64,000 nucleotides of DNA from CAVQEK01 sp963711495. GTDB lineage: Bacteria; Bacteroidota; Bacteroidia; Cytophagales; Cyclobacteriaceae. Both the position numbers and the translations under genes were made by a program. Within the stretch, counting starts at the first letter, position 1, and each line of letters begins with the position of its first letter. The stretch lies in NCBI GenBank assembly GCA_963711495.1, contig CAVQEK010000004.1, positions 682,001 to 746,000 on the forward strand, given 5' to 3'. This document shows positions 29,125-37,628 of this stretch, piece by piece. The notes beneath the pieces are model-generated. The model ran no database searches. It was not told the DNA's origin and saw only the letters and a list, made by a program, of their open reading frames with translations.

Positions 29125-29155
29125 ATTTCAGAAAGCGAATAATAATGTTGGTGAT

Positions 29156-29566
29156 ATGAACAAGGGTTTTTTGGTGATCTTGGCATTTATGCTATTTTTT
29201 GGAATCACCCAAAAGGTGCGGGCACAGCGATATCGTGGTGAAAATAACCTGGGGACTGAGGAGATGGTGAAATTTGTAGCGACGAAAGATGGCGACGTAT
29301 TGGAATTTTCCTGGGAAATCAATACAACCCGGGAGATTGAAAGCATTGTGTTGAAAAAGGGGGAGTTTTATGGGAAAAAGGTGAATGCTGAGATAAAGTG
29401 GAAAACGGTGAAACAATTCGAGAAAGAAGACCACGAGTATGTTGAAACACTGCCTCAATTAGGTCAGCTCAATTATCGGCTCATGGTAGTTGGTAAAGAT
29501 GGAAGTGTGAAAGAATATTCTCCCACCTATCAGGTGAAAAAACAGGAAGGGACATCGTTTATGTGA
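29156..29566 (+). CDS. Small secreted beta-rich protein, unknown
   Basis: It has 136 residues. A signal peptide is clear (MNKGFLVILAFMLFFGITQ, cut near VRAQ). The mature part of about 110 residues alternates hydrophobic and charged residues, with WEINTTREIESIVLKKG and LNYRLMVVGKDGSVKEYSP. This resembles a single fibronectin III-like beta-sandwich of the kind found in Bacteroidota surface proteins, an inference only. It has its own promoter and terminator. Confidence 0.7.
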   Translation: MNKGFLVILAFMLFFGITQKVRAQRYRGENNLGTEEMVKFVATKDGDVLEFSWEINTTREIESIVLKKGEFYGKKVNAEIKWKTVKQFEKEDHEYVETLPQLGQLNYRLMVVGKDGSVKEYSPTYQVKKQEGTSFM

Positions 29567-29611
29567 GGGTATGTTAAGACAAAATTTGTGTTATGGTTTC
29601 TTATAAAGGGG

Positions 29612-29633
29612 AGGGGCGATTTGCCCCTTTTTT
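29612..29633 (+). terminator. Intrinsic terminator shared by two convergent genes
   Basis: AGGGGC (29612-29617) and GCCCCT (29623-29628) form a stem with a GATTT loop, followed by TTTTTT on the plus strand. It ends the small secreted protein gene and touches the stop codon of the convergent cystathionine beta-synthase gene at 29632. Confidence 0.75.
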
Positions 29634-31002
29634 AGTTGGTCATTGCCATCAGAATATCATGTTGAGTAATGATATGCACCGCATTTTGTTCATCGCGTAC
29701 CAACAGCGCTTTATTTTCTTTATTGATCAGGGAAGAGAGTACATCAAGTGTATTATCAAGGGCAACGAACTGCAACGGCTTCTCCATAATTTCACCTACC
29801 GTAACTTCTTTGATGGCTGGATTTTCAATCAATTTATTAAGGATTTTCGAGTCAGTAATGCTGCCAACAAAGGTCTCTCCCTCCACAACAGGCATTTGTG
29901 ATATGCCCTCTGTATTTAACACTTTAATGGCTTGGCCGACTTTCATTTTAATATCAATCGTCAATAACTTATCCCTTCCCTGCTTGCCTTTTATAATATC
30001 TTTGGCAGATGCGAATTCCCTCGCCTCAAAAAAACCGTGATCTTTCATCCAGGTATCATTATAGATTTTACCCAGATATCGGGTCCCGTGGTCTGGTAGA
30101 ATGATGACCATTATATCGTCATTAACCAGATTTTCGGCTGCGTATTCTAATGCGCCAAATACTGCCGAACCGCATGACCATCCTATGAAAAGGCCCTCTT
30201 CTCTGGCTAATTTACGGGCCATAATGGCGGCATCTTTATCGGTGACTTTGATGAATTGATCGATCACCCCAAAATCAACATTTTTGGGCAGAATGTCTTC
30301 GCCAATGCCTTCAGTGAGATAAGGGTAAATTTCCTTTTCATCAAAAATTCCGGTTTCCTGATATTTTTTAAAGACTGATCCATAACTATCGATGCCAATG
30401 GTTTTAATTTTGGGGTTCTTTTCTTTGAGGAATTTTGCTGTTCCACACATGGAGCCACCAGTACCCACACCTGCCACAAAATGAGTGATTCTGCCTTCGG
30501 TTTGTTCCCATATTTCCGGACCAGTGGTTTCATAATGAGCGGCCATATTTGAGAGGTTGTCATACTGATTTACGTAGAAAGAATTGGGAATTTCCAGGGC
30601 CAACTTTTTAGCTACGGAATAATAAGACTTTGGGTCATCTGCCGGCACATTGGTTGGACAAACAATCACTTCCGAGCCCATTGCTCGTAAAATATCCACT
30701 TTTTCTCTGCTTTGTTTATCCGCCAATGTAAAAATGCATTTATAGCCTTTGGCAATTGCTGCCAGAGCCAGGCCCATTCCCGTGTTGCCACTGGTCCCTT
30801 CAATGATTGTTCCTCCAGGTTTAATTTTACCGTTTCTTTCGGCATCGTCAATTATCTTGATGGCAATCCGGTCTTTCATGGAGTTCCCGGGATTGAAATA
30901 TTCTACTTTAACCAGTATCGTTCCTTTTACATTCCGGGTAACTTTGTTGAGTTTGACGAGGGGTGTATTTCCAATGGTTTCTATGATTGAATTGAAGAAC
31001 AT
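29632..31002 (-). CDS. Cystathionine beta-synthase-type PLP enzyme with CBS domain pair
   Basis: It would condense serine (or O-acetylserine) with homocysteine or sulfide. It has 456 residues. The PLP domain (about 1-320) starts SIIETIGNTPLVKL. The PLP-binding Lys is in NPGNSMKDRIA, the substrate loop is EGTSGNTGMGLAL and the phosphate cup is AGVGTGGSMCG. The sequence follows animal cystathionine beta-synthase more closely than CysK, including SREKVDILRAMGSEVI. The heme-binding N-terminus is absent. Two CBS domains occupy about 335-456 and may sense adenosyl ligands. It is monocistronic. Confidence 0.9.
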   Translation of the reverse strand: MFFNSIIETIGNTPLVKLNKVTRNVKGTILVKVEYFNPGNSMKDRIAIKIIDDAERNGKIKPGGTIIEGTSGNTGMGLALAAIAKGYKCIFTLADKQSREKVDILRAMGSEVIVCPTNVPADDPKSYYSVAKKLALEIPNSFYVNQYDNLSNMAAHYETTGPEIWEQTEGRITHFVAGVGTGGSMCGTAKFLKEKNPKIKTIGIDSYGSVFKKYQETGIFDEKEIYPYLTEGIGEDILPKNVDFGVIDQFIKVTDKDAAIMARKLAREEGLFIGWSCGSAVFGALEYAAENLVNDDIMVIILPDHGTRYLGKIYNDTWMKDHGFFEAREFASAKDIIKGKQGRDKLLTIDIKMKVGQAIKVLNTEGISQMPVVEGETFVGSITDSKILNKLIENPAIKEVTVGEIMEKPLQFVALDNTLDVLSSLINKENKALLVRDEQNAVHIITQHDILMAMTN

Positions 31003-31132
31003 GTAAGGTTTTGGTTTTTGGATTCAATTACAATTTATGAAGTAAATTCGAATATCTGATTGTCGCACGTAATTATCATCACATTTCTGATTAGCCTGAA
31101 TACCGTACCTGTCTTGCACTTTCAGTATCCCC

Positions 31133-33700
31133 TTATTTTGTTTTTATGAAATGACCAAAGAACAGGGCATTGGTGAAAATGTGGTTTGTTCCATACCAAA
31201 ATGCCCTGAAATTGAGATCGTCTGTAAAGGCAATTATTCTACCCAAACCATATTGGTTGACAATCGCCGCTGCAGTGCCCTGGATATGCTGTATATTTTT
31301 AGCAGAGGCATATCCACTCAACAATGGGGAGGATGTGTAACTGATCGGATTGGATAATAAATTTGTGTTGCTTTCAATGGCCATGGTGCCATTTTTAAAC
31401 AGGGCAATATTTTTTTTATGGTAACCATAAAGCAATGGATTAGTCAAATCAACTTTGGTGTTGAATATGGCCCCGGTTATATTCTGAGATCTTTTACTGT
31501 TGTCGGTCAGATTGTATGGTACAGACCTCGTGCTGTCAGGTGGCAGCGGAATAAATTTATAGTCGGTTATTCCACTTTTATTTAAGGTCCTTAGAGCATT
31601 TTTCCAGGCGATCAAAGTACCACCTTGTTGCACCCATTTTTTTATATTATCCAGACCAGAGGCATCCAATGAATTGTAATATCCATCGGGCATCACCAAC
31701 ACATTGTACCGGTTCATATTGATGCGGCTAATAATATCAGCAGGAACCAGTGATACGGGTATATCAAAGTGTTCATCGAGCAGGTGCCAGACTTCACCCG
31801 CCTCAGTGGCGTTCACACCCTCACCCACCAACAACATGATCCGGAGTGGTTGCAATGGTTCAAAACTGTCGCTGCCCAGATCGACACCATTGGCTGACAG
31901 GCCGGTTTCGATAGGATGGACCACTACATGATAAACTCGGCAGTATTTTTCCAGGAGTTCGTAAATAAGATCGTCAGATACTTCCTGAATTCCCACCGGT
32001 AGTAATATTGTTCCCGGTTCGAACTGTTGGCCGGTGTTATCTGTAAATGCTTTGGTTGCAACTTTGAGTTTCACATGCTGCTTGAGTAACTGATTGACAA
32101 GAGCCGGGGCATTGAATTGATACCAGGGAATAGCATAAGCATATTTGCTTTTCCATGCCACATTTCCATCGGGCAACTTTAAGGTGTCTATTTTCTGGCC
32201 CACCAGATCATCGGGAATATTTTTATTATTGAGCCATTCAATGTCCAAATTAAAGGCAAGGTCCATGGTCCATGCTGAAATATCATAAAATATACTGTCT
32301 TTGAATTGCTTTCTGCGCTCAAACATTGCTTTGACCAAACGATACTGGGGTTGTGGTAATGGTACTACGAAACTATTGGATGCTTTAAAGATTTTATTGT
32401 TCACTGTTACATCTTTCAATGGTTTATATACAAAGATTTCATGTTTCATTAACATCTCAGCCAGATAATACGAGCGCAATTTGTCTTGGGGGGCGCCAAA
32501 AATAATAGCCTTGTTGTTTTCTTTTTTTTCTTCTTCCAAAGCAGATTTAAAGAAATTCTTCTGGTGGTACAGTAAATCTTTTTTCAGCGCCATGCCGGCC
32601 TCAAGGGTTGACAGCGACGTGATAATCTGATTTTTGATGGTGAAAGGAAATGAAATAGTCCCGTTTTCTGTTTCACGGAGATTCCCGCGTGATGATGCCT
32701 GTTCAAATAAAATCCCGATACTGCCATTGATATCCGGATAAGTGGATCCTTTGCCAAAATAGAAATCATCGTAAGATTCCTTACTGTAATAAAGGCGTTT
32801 GTTGCGGTCCAGGGCCCTGGCATGGTATGCGGCAATTTTATTGGTTAGGACAAAGGTGTTTTCAGGCGTAAGCGGATGATTTCTGGAAGGAACACCGGGT
32901 TGAAAGAAAAAAGTTCCATCGCTCCCCATTTCATGATGATCTGTTTGAATGTTAGGTTTCCATTCATGAAATAATTTGAGGCGACCCTGTGATTCTGGTA
33001 ACTGAACCGGTAGCCAATCTCTGTTGAGGTCGAACCAATAGTGGTTCGTACGTCCGGTTGGCCAGGGTTCACGATGTTCCAAGTCGTTTGGATCAGCGAC
33101 CAAATTTTTTGAACGGTGTTCATTTACCCATGAGGCAAAACGCTGATAGCCATCCGGATTAAGACAAGGATCGATCAGGACGATCGTATTTTGCAATATG
33201 GAATCAACTTTGGCACTTTTTACCGCTGCAAGATAGTACGCAACCAGCGGTGCAGCATTGGTACCACTGGCTTCATTGCCATGAACGCTATAACCCAGAC
33301 GCACGACAAGTGGTATTTTATTAATATCCACACTGTCCGCTCTGGATGGCTCGGACAATTTGGCATGTTCAATGCGAAGTTTTTCCAGATTTTGTTGATT
33401 GGATTTCGAGGTAATAATCACATTCAACAATGGTCGATGTTCATAGGTATAGCCGTAAATTTCAACTTTCACCTTATCAGATGCACGAGCCAATTGATAA
33501 AAATAATATACCAATTGATCGTGGGTAATATGCCGGTCTCCAATTTCGTAACCAATTACAGAGGCGGGAGCAGGAATAGAGGGATCGAGTGTTGTATTTT
33601 CCGGTAAATAATAAAAGAGATCGGCTTGTCCGTATACTTGGATCAGACTTGAGAAAAATAGGGCAATGACCAGGGTGACTTTTTGATGCTTGAAAAACAT
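31133..33700 (-). CDS. Secreted M14-family zinc carboxypeptidase
   Basis: It has 855 residues with a signal peptide cut after about residue 24 (QVYGQ). The M14 domain (about 50-380) has zinc ligands His140 and Glu143 in VHGNEASG and a third His in TDHHEMGS (about 255). The NPDGYQRF segment and an FDLNRDW motif are typical of the family. The large C-terminal half (about 400-855) includes a region like a class I glutamine amidotransferase-type flavodoxin fold without an obvious catalytic Cys. It lies 20 bp after the arginase-fold gene and is probably co-transcribed with it. It would digest peptides outside the cytoplasm. Confidence 0.88.
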   Translation of the reverse strand: MFFKHQKVTLVIALFFSSLIQVYGQADLFYYLPENTTLDPSIPAPASVIGYEIGDRHITHDQLVYYFYQLARASDKVKVEIYGYTYEHRPLLNVIITSKSNQQNLEKLRIEHAKLSEPSRADSVDINKIPLVVRLGYSVHGNEASGTNAAPLVAYYLAAVKSAKVDSILQNTIVLIDPCLNPDGYQRFASWVNEHRSKNLVADPNDLEHREPWPTGRTNHYWFDLNRDWLPVQLPESQGRLKLFHEWKPNIQTDHHEMGSDGTFFFQPGVPSRNHPLTPENTFVLTNKIAAYHARALDRNKRLYYSKESYDDFYFGKGSTYPDINGSIGILFEQASSRGNLRETENGTISFPFTIKNQIITSLSTLEAGMALKKDLLYHQKNFFKSALEEEKKENNKAIIFGAPQDKLRSYYLAEMLMKHEIFVYKPLKDVTVNNKIFKASNSFVVPLPQPQYRLVKAMFERRKQFKDSIFYDISAWTMDLAFNLDIEWLNNKNIPDDLVGQKIDTLKLPDGNVAWKSKYAYAIPWYQFNAPALVNQLLKQHVKLKVATKAFTDNTGQQFEPGTILLPVGIQEVSDDLIYELLEKYCRVYHVVVHPIETGLSANGVDLGSDSFEPLQPLRIMLLVGEGVNATEAGEVWHLLDEHFDIPVSLVPADIISRINMNRYNVLVMPDGYYNSLDASGLDNIKKWVQQGGTLIAWKNALRTLNKSGITDYKFIPLPPDSTRSVPYNLTDNSKRSQNITGAIFNTKVDLTNPLLYGYHKKNIALFKNGTMAIESNTNLLSNPISYTSSPLLSGYASAKNIQHIQGTAAAIVNQYGLGRIIAFTDDLNFRAFWYGTNHIFTNALFFGHFIKTK

Positions 33701-33720
33701 AAGTTTTGTGTTACTGGAAT

Positions 33721-34881
33721 TTATATCAATTTAGCCTGTGTGTGGATCCATCGTTCCGGTACTTCGCCTTTGGTAGCCAATTGGTAATCAGAATAACTAC
33801 AGGGTACAATAAGATTTCTTTCATACTGAAAGTTACTGTGGGGATAAGGTACTTCAATCCACCATTTTTCACTTAATTTACTTTTATAAAAAACGATGGT
33901 GGCGGGTTCCGTTGGCATGGAAACCACATAACGCAAATAGTCGTTACCGCGAAAATTACTTTCATCTTTTCTGTGGTAAAAACCCTCTATAAAATACCAG
34001 ATCATGGTGGCCACCACGGCAGCTGTCTTTTTATGTTCATCATCCATTTCTGGATTGTATTCATAAAATCCGGCCGAACTCAATTTTTCATTCAGACCTG
34101 CATACCAACATATCTGACAGGCTTCTTCACCAGTTAACCCGAAAGGTTGGGCATGCTTGTTCCCTGGCGCATCAGACGATTTTATGGCCGTGATATCAAA
34201 ACTCATTAAATCCGCATCCCTAATAATTGGCTCCATATCTGGCAGATACTGTCTCAGATGTCCCAGGCGATAAGCATCGAAGTAAAGTTTTTCTAAAACC
34301 GCCAGGGTTGAATTATCGATAAGATAGGATTGATAAGCCAGTTGATTCAGGTTAAACAAATAGTTTGGCTCATGCATAAATATCTTGTGGATATGATTTC
34401 GATTATTGGTTTCTTTCGATTCATCTTCAATATCCAAAAATGCATCTACATTTAGTAATGTCACCAGTTTATCCAGAACCTCATAGGCCAAATACTGTCC
34501 CAGAGTATGATCGTGTGAACCGCCAATGACTATGGGCAGAACATCATTTTCTATTAAGGTTGAGCACACTTCTTTTAGCCTATAATGTGATTCTTCTACA
34601 TTAATTCCTTTCCTAAGATTACCCAGATCGATGATTTTATAATTGCCAGTGCCCTTTTTAAGCCGATAGAGACTTTTCCGAATTTCATTGGCTGCTCGCC
34701 TCACACCTTCATTGCCCACAGCGCCGCGTTCCTCTTCGATTCCGATAATGGCAATATTGGCACCTTTAAAAGCGGGTTGATTTTCATGGAATACGGAGAT
34801 GCTTTTGAAGAAAGAGTTGGGGTCGCGAATATCACCAAAAATCGATTCATCTACGGGAGAGAAAAATATTTTGAGGTCCAT
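33721..34881 (-). CDS. Arginase/formimidoylglutamase-fold protein lacking the second metal site
   Basis: It has 386 residues. The ureohydrolase motifs are recognisable but altered: GGSHDHT keeps His123; VDAFLD keeps Asp146 and Asp150 but has Phe148 where the family has His; MSFDIT keeps Asp229 but has Thr231 where the family has Asp. Using human arginase I numbering, the MnA ligands (H101, D124, D128, D232) are all kept and the two MnB-only ligands (H126, D234) are lost. From memory, flavobacterial formimidoylglutamase-like proteins show the same kind of change. Hydrolysis of a guanidino or formimino substrate is therefore doubtful. It heads a two-gene unit with the M14 peptidase. Confidence 0.85.
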   Translation of the reverse strand: MDLKIFFSPVDESIFGDIRDPNSFFKSISVFHENQPAFKGANIAIIGIEEERGAVGNEGVRRAANEIRKSLYRLKKGTGNYKIIDLGNLRKGINVEESHYRLKEVCSTLIENDVLPIVIGGSHDHTLGQYLAYEVLDKLVTLLNVDAFLDIEDESKETNNRNHIHKIFMHEPNYLFNLNQLAYQSYLIDNSTLAVLEKLYFDAYRLGHLRQYLPDMEPIIRDADLMSFDITAIKSSDAPGNKHAQPFGLTGEEACQICWYAGLNEKLSSAGFYEYNPEMDDEHKKTAAVVATMIWYFIEGFYHRKDESNFRGNDYLRYVVSMPTEPATIVFYKSKLSEKWWIEVPYPHSNFQYERNLIVPCSYSDYQLATKGEVPERWIHTQAKLI

Positions 34882-34912
34882 AAAAACAAGGTATATGCGG
34901 CCAATTTAGAAT

Positions 34913-34942
34913 AAAAAAAGGGAGAAAATCAAATTTTCTCCC
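34913..34942 (-). terminator. Intrinsic terminator after nqrF
   Basis: On the minus strand GGGAGAAAAT and ATTTTCTCCC form a 10-bp stem with a 3-nt loop (34920-34942), followed by seven T. It lies 22 nt after the nqrF stop and separates nqrF from the arginase-fold gene. Confidence 0.88.
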
Positions 34943-34964
34943 CCAAGACAAGAATTTATATTGC

Positions 34965-36269
34965 TTATCCTCCGAAGTCGTCGAAACGAATGTTTTCTGG
35001 AGGAACACCCAATTCATCCAACATTTTTTGTACGGCTGATATCATCAAAGGAGGACCACACAAATAATATTCAATTTCTTCCGGTTCCGGGTGATTTTTT
35101 AGGTAATTGTCATAAAGTACCTGGTGGATAAATCCGACATAGCCGTCACCGGCTTTGTCATTCAGGTCTTTTTTGGCCTTCCAGTTATCTTCCGGGAGCG
35201 GTTCCGACAAACCTACATAAAAATTAAAATTAGGATTTTTCTTTTCTATTTCCCGAAAGTGTTCAACATAGAAAAGTTCTCTCTTTGAACGTCCGCCATA
35301 CCAATAAGATACTTTTCGATCCGTATGTGCGGTATGGAATAAATGGAAAATATGTGATCTCAGTGGCGCCATACCTGCTCCGCCGCCGATGTAAATCATC
35401 TCTTTATCTGTAGGATTAATAAAGAATTCGCCATAAGGACCGGATATGGTCACTTTATCACCAGGGTTTCTGCTAAATACATAGGAGGAACAAATACCAG
35501 GATTTACCTCCATCCATTTGCCGGCATCGCGATCCCAGGGAGGAGTTGCTATTCTAATATTCAGCATTACAATATTCCCTTCAGCGGGATGATTGGCCAT
35601 GGAATATGCTCGAAATATGGGCTCATCATTTTTCATTTTCAGATCCCACATTTTAAATTTATCCCAATCTGATTGATAAATGTCTTTTTTATGTCCCAGA
35701 TCTGGGTGTGGTGTAATATCCATTGTCTTGAAATCAACTACACATTCCGGCACATCAATCTGTATATAGCCCCCGGATTGAAAATCAAGATTTTCACCTT
35801 CCGGTAATTTGACTACGAATTCTTTAATGAAGGTGGACACATTATAGTTGGACACTACTTCACATTCCCATTTTTTAATGCCAAAAATTTCCTCCGGAAT
35901 TTTTATCCGCATGTCACGTTTTACTTTTACCTGGCAAGCCAGCCGAACATTTTCCTTCTGTTCGCTACGGCTTAAATGGCCTACCTCCGTGGGAAGTACT
36001 TCACCTCCACCATCTTCAACTACACATTTACACATGGCGCAAGTACCACCGCCTCCACAAGCTGACGGCAGAAAGATCTTTTTTCCAGATAAGGTGGAAA
36101 GTAATGAAGAACCGGCGGAAACGGTCAATGCTTTTTCTTCATCACCATTCATCACGATTTTTACATCACCAGATTGAACCAATTTGGATTGAGCGAAAAG
36201 TAACAATAAAACCAATAAAAGAATTACTATCGTGAACGCGACAATAGAAGTGATTATAACAGAAGCCAT
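34965..36269 (-). CDS. nqrF: Na+-translocating NADH:quinone reductase subunit F
   Basis: This NADH-oxidising subunit passes electrons from FAD to a 2Fe-2S centre at the start of the sodium-pumping respiratory complex. It has 434 residues. A membrane helix lies at about 4-26. The ferredoxin domain has SACGGGGTCAMCKC with the fourth Cys in RLACQVKV. The FAD-binding region shows RAYSMAN (RxYS) and the NAD-binding region has YIGGGAGMAPLRSH and YYLCGPPLM. The FDDFGG end is the typical C-terminus. The partner subunits A-E are not in this window; the gene has its own promoter and terminator. Confidence 0.97.
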   Translation of the reverse strand: MASVIITSIVAFTIVILLLVLLLLFAQSKLVQSGDVKIVMNGDEEKALTVSAGSSLLSTLSGKKIFLPSACGGGGTCAMCKCVVEDGGGEVLPTEVGHLSRSEQKENVRLACQVKVKRDMRIKIPEEIFGIKKWECEVVSNYNVSTFIKEFVVKLPEGENLDFQSGGYIQIDVPECVVDFKTMDITPHPDLGHKKDIYQSDWDKFKMWDLKMKNDEPIFRAYSMANHPAEGNIVMLNIRIATPPWDRDAGKWMEVNPGICSSYVFSRNPGDKVTISGPYGEFFINPTDKEMIYIGGGAGMAPLRSHIFHLFHTAHTDRKVSYWYGGRSKRELFYVEHFREIEKKNPNFNFYVGLSEPLPEDNWKAKKDLNDKAGDGYVGFIHQVLYDNYLKNHPEPEEIEYYLCGPPLMISAVQKMLDELGVPPENIRFDDFGG

Positions 36270-36310
36270 CTACAACAAATTTTCGATTTTACCTCACATA
36301 AATTGACTTG

Positions 36311-36318
36311 CAAATATA
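36311..36318 (-). promoter_or_regulatory. -7 box for nqrF
   Basis: TATATTTG followed by CA on the minus strand (complement of 36311-36318) fits TAnnTTTG, 41 nt before the start codon. Confidence 0.55.
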
Positions 36319-36445
36319 GAATTATATTGATGTTTTTGCATGAGTTTGATCATTTTTTCCATGATCAAAAAGAAAACGTAGTGCATAATATTTTTGTTTT
36401 CACAAATGCAGAAAATGATACTGTCAGAAAGCTAATTTGTTGCGC

Positions 36446-37285
36446 TTATTGCAACATTTTTAATAGAGAAGTGAGCTTTGTTTTTAATTGTCTTCGGTCC
36501 ATAATAAAATCAATGAAGCCATGTTCCAAAAGAAATTCCGAGCTTTGAAATCCTTTGGGAAGATCCTTGCCTATGGTTTCCCTAATTACCCGAGGTCCAG
36601 CAAAACCAATGAGTGCTCCCGGTTCGGCAATATTAAAATCTCCCAGCATGGCAAATGATGCGGTAACACCACCGGTGGTGGGATCTGTCAGTACAGAAAT
36701 GTACGGAATTTTCATTTCCGAAAGTAAGGCCAATTTTGCCGATGTTTTAGCCATTTGCATCAGTGAAAATCCAGCTTCCATCATGCGGGCGCCACCTGAC
36801 TTGGAGATCATGATGAAAGGTTTTTTATTTTTAATAGCGTGATCAATTGCCCGGGCTATTTTTTCACCTACCACGGATCCCATGGAGCCTCCGATAAAAT
36901 TAAAATCCATACAGCCCACAACAACCTCGATATCGTTCATCTTTCCATAGGCTGTTCTCACGGCATCCTTGAGATTTGTCTTTTTTTGTGAATCTTCAAT
37001 TCTGGAAGGATATGGTTTACTGTCCACGAAGTTCAGCGGATCAGCTGATTTCATGTTTTTGTCCAGTTCCGAGTATTTGTTGTTGTCAAAAAGTATCTCA
37101 AAATATTCCTTTGACCCAATACGAACGTGATATTCATCATCGGGGCAAACATAGGCATTGTTCTTCAGTTCGCGAATATGGATGATTTTTCCACTGGGGG
37201 TTTTGTACCACAGTCCATCTGGTACGTCCTTTTTTTCCTGTGTGGGAGTTTGTATTCCTTTATCTTTCCTTTGAAACCAGGCCAT
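36446..37285 (-). CDS. accD: Acetyl-CoA carboxylase carboxyltransferase subunit beta
   Basis: With AccA it transfers CO2 from biotin to acetyl-CoA, the first step of fatty-acid synthesis. It has 279 residues. The carboxyltransferase core is intact: SKSGGARMMEAGFSLMQMAK, TDPTTGGVTASFAMLGD and PGALIGFAGPRVI. The N-terminal zinc ribbon has decayed: the two CxxC pairs are represented by Thr29/Gly32 and Cys47/Asp50, so only one Cys remains. I recall flavobacterial AccD with the same loss. It has its own -7 box and precedes nqrF by about 180 bp. Confidence 0.97.
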   Translation of the reverse strand: MAWFQRKDKGIQTPTQEKKDVPDGLWYKTPSGKIIHIRELKNNAYVCPDDEYHVRIGSKEYFEILFDNNKYSELDKNMKSADPLNFVDSKPYPSRIEDSQKKTNLKDAVRTAYGKMNDIEVVVGCMDFNFIGGSMGSVVGEKIARAIDHAIKNKKPFIMISKSGGARMMEAGFSLMQMAKTSAKLALLSEMKIPYISVLTDPTTGGVTASFAMLGDFNIAEPGALIGFAGPRVIRETIGKDLPKGFQSSEFLLEHGFIDFIMDRRQLKTKLTSLLKMLQ

Positions 37286-37309
37286 ATTTTATAAAATTGT
37301 TCCTTCCAA

Positions 37310-37317
37310 CAAATATA
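37310..37317 (-). promoter_or_regulatory. -7 box for accD
   Basis: TATATTTG on the minus strand (complement of 37310-37317) fits TAnnTTTG and lies 24 nt upstream of the start codon. Confidence 0.55.
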
Positions 37318-37386
37318 TCTATTATTTTTTACCCCACAAGAATTGGCGTTTCATATAGCAGGAGATTTAAAATAAGCCAATAAATA

Positions 37387-37620
37387 CTATTTAACTTCCT
37401 CATAGTCAACGTATTCACCCCCTTTGAAATCATTACCGAATTTGCCGTTTCTATTCTGAGGCTTATAATCAATATTTATTTCACCTTCTCTTTTGTATTG
37501 CTTCTCATTGGAGGAAGTAGGGCGTGTGCCACCCATAATTCTAAATAAAAATCCCCCAACCTTTCTCAGCAAATAATAGATAACAATGAAAAAAAGGATA
37601 AATTTTAATAAAACTGACAT
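37387..37620 (-). CDS. DUF4834-like small membrane protein
   Basis: It has 77 residues. One membrane helix (LLKFILFFIVIYYLLRKVGG) is followed by a polar tail that ends GGEYVDYEEVK. The helix, the basic stretch and this ending are typical of the Bacteroidota DUF4834 family (recognised from memory). Function unknown. It starts 8 bp after carB and is almost certainly co-transcribed with it. Confidence 0.75.
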   Translation of the reverse strand: MSVLLKFILFFIVIYYLLRKVGGFLFRIMGGTRPTSSNEKQYKREGEINIDYKPQNRNGKFGNDFKGGEYVDYEEVK

Positions 37621-37628
37621 AACAGATC

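Noticed and set aside
28598..29155. Search for a tRNA, small RNA or CRISPR in the largest gap
   Set aside because: No T-loop, repeat array or hairpin with a T-run found; only very short frames.
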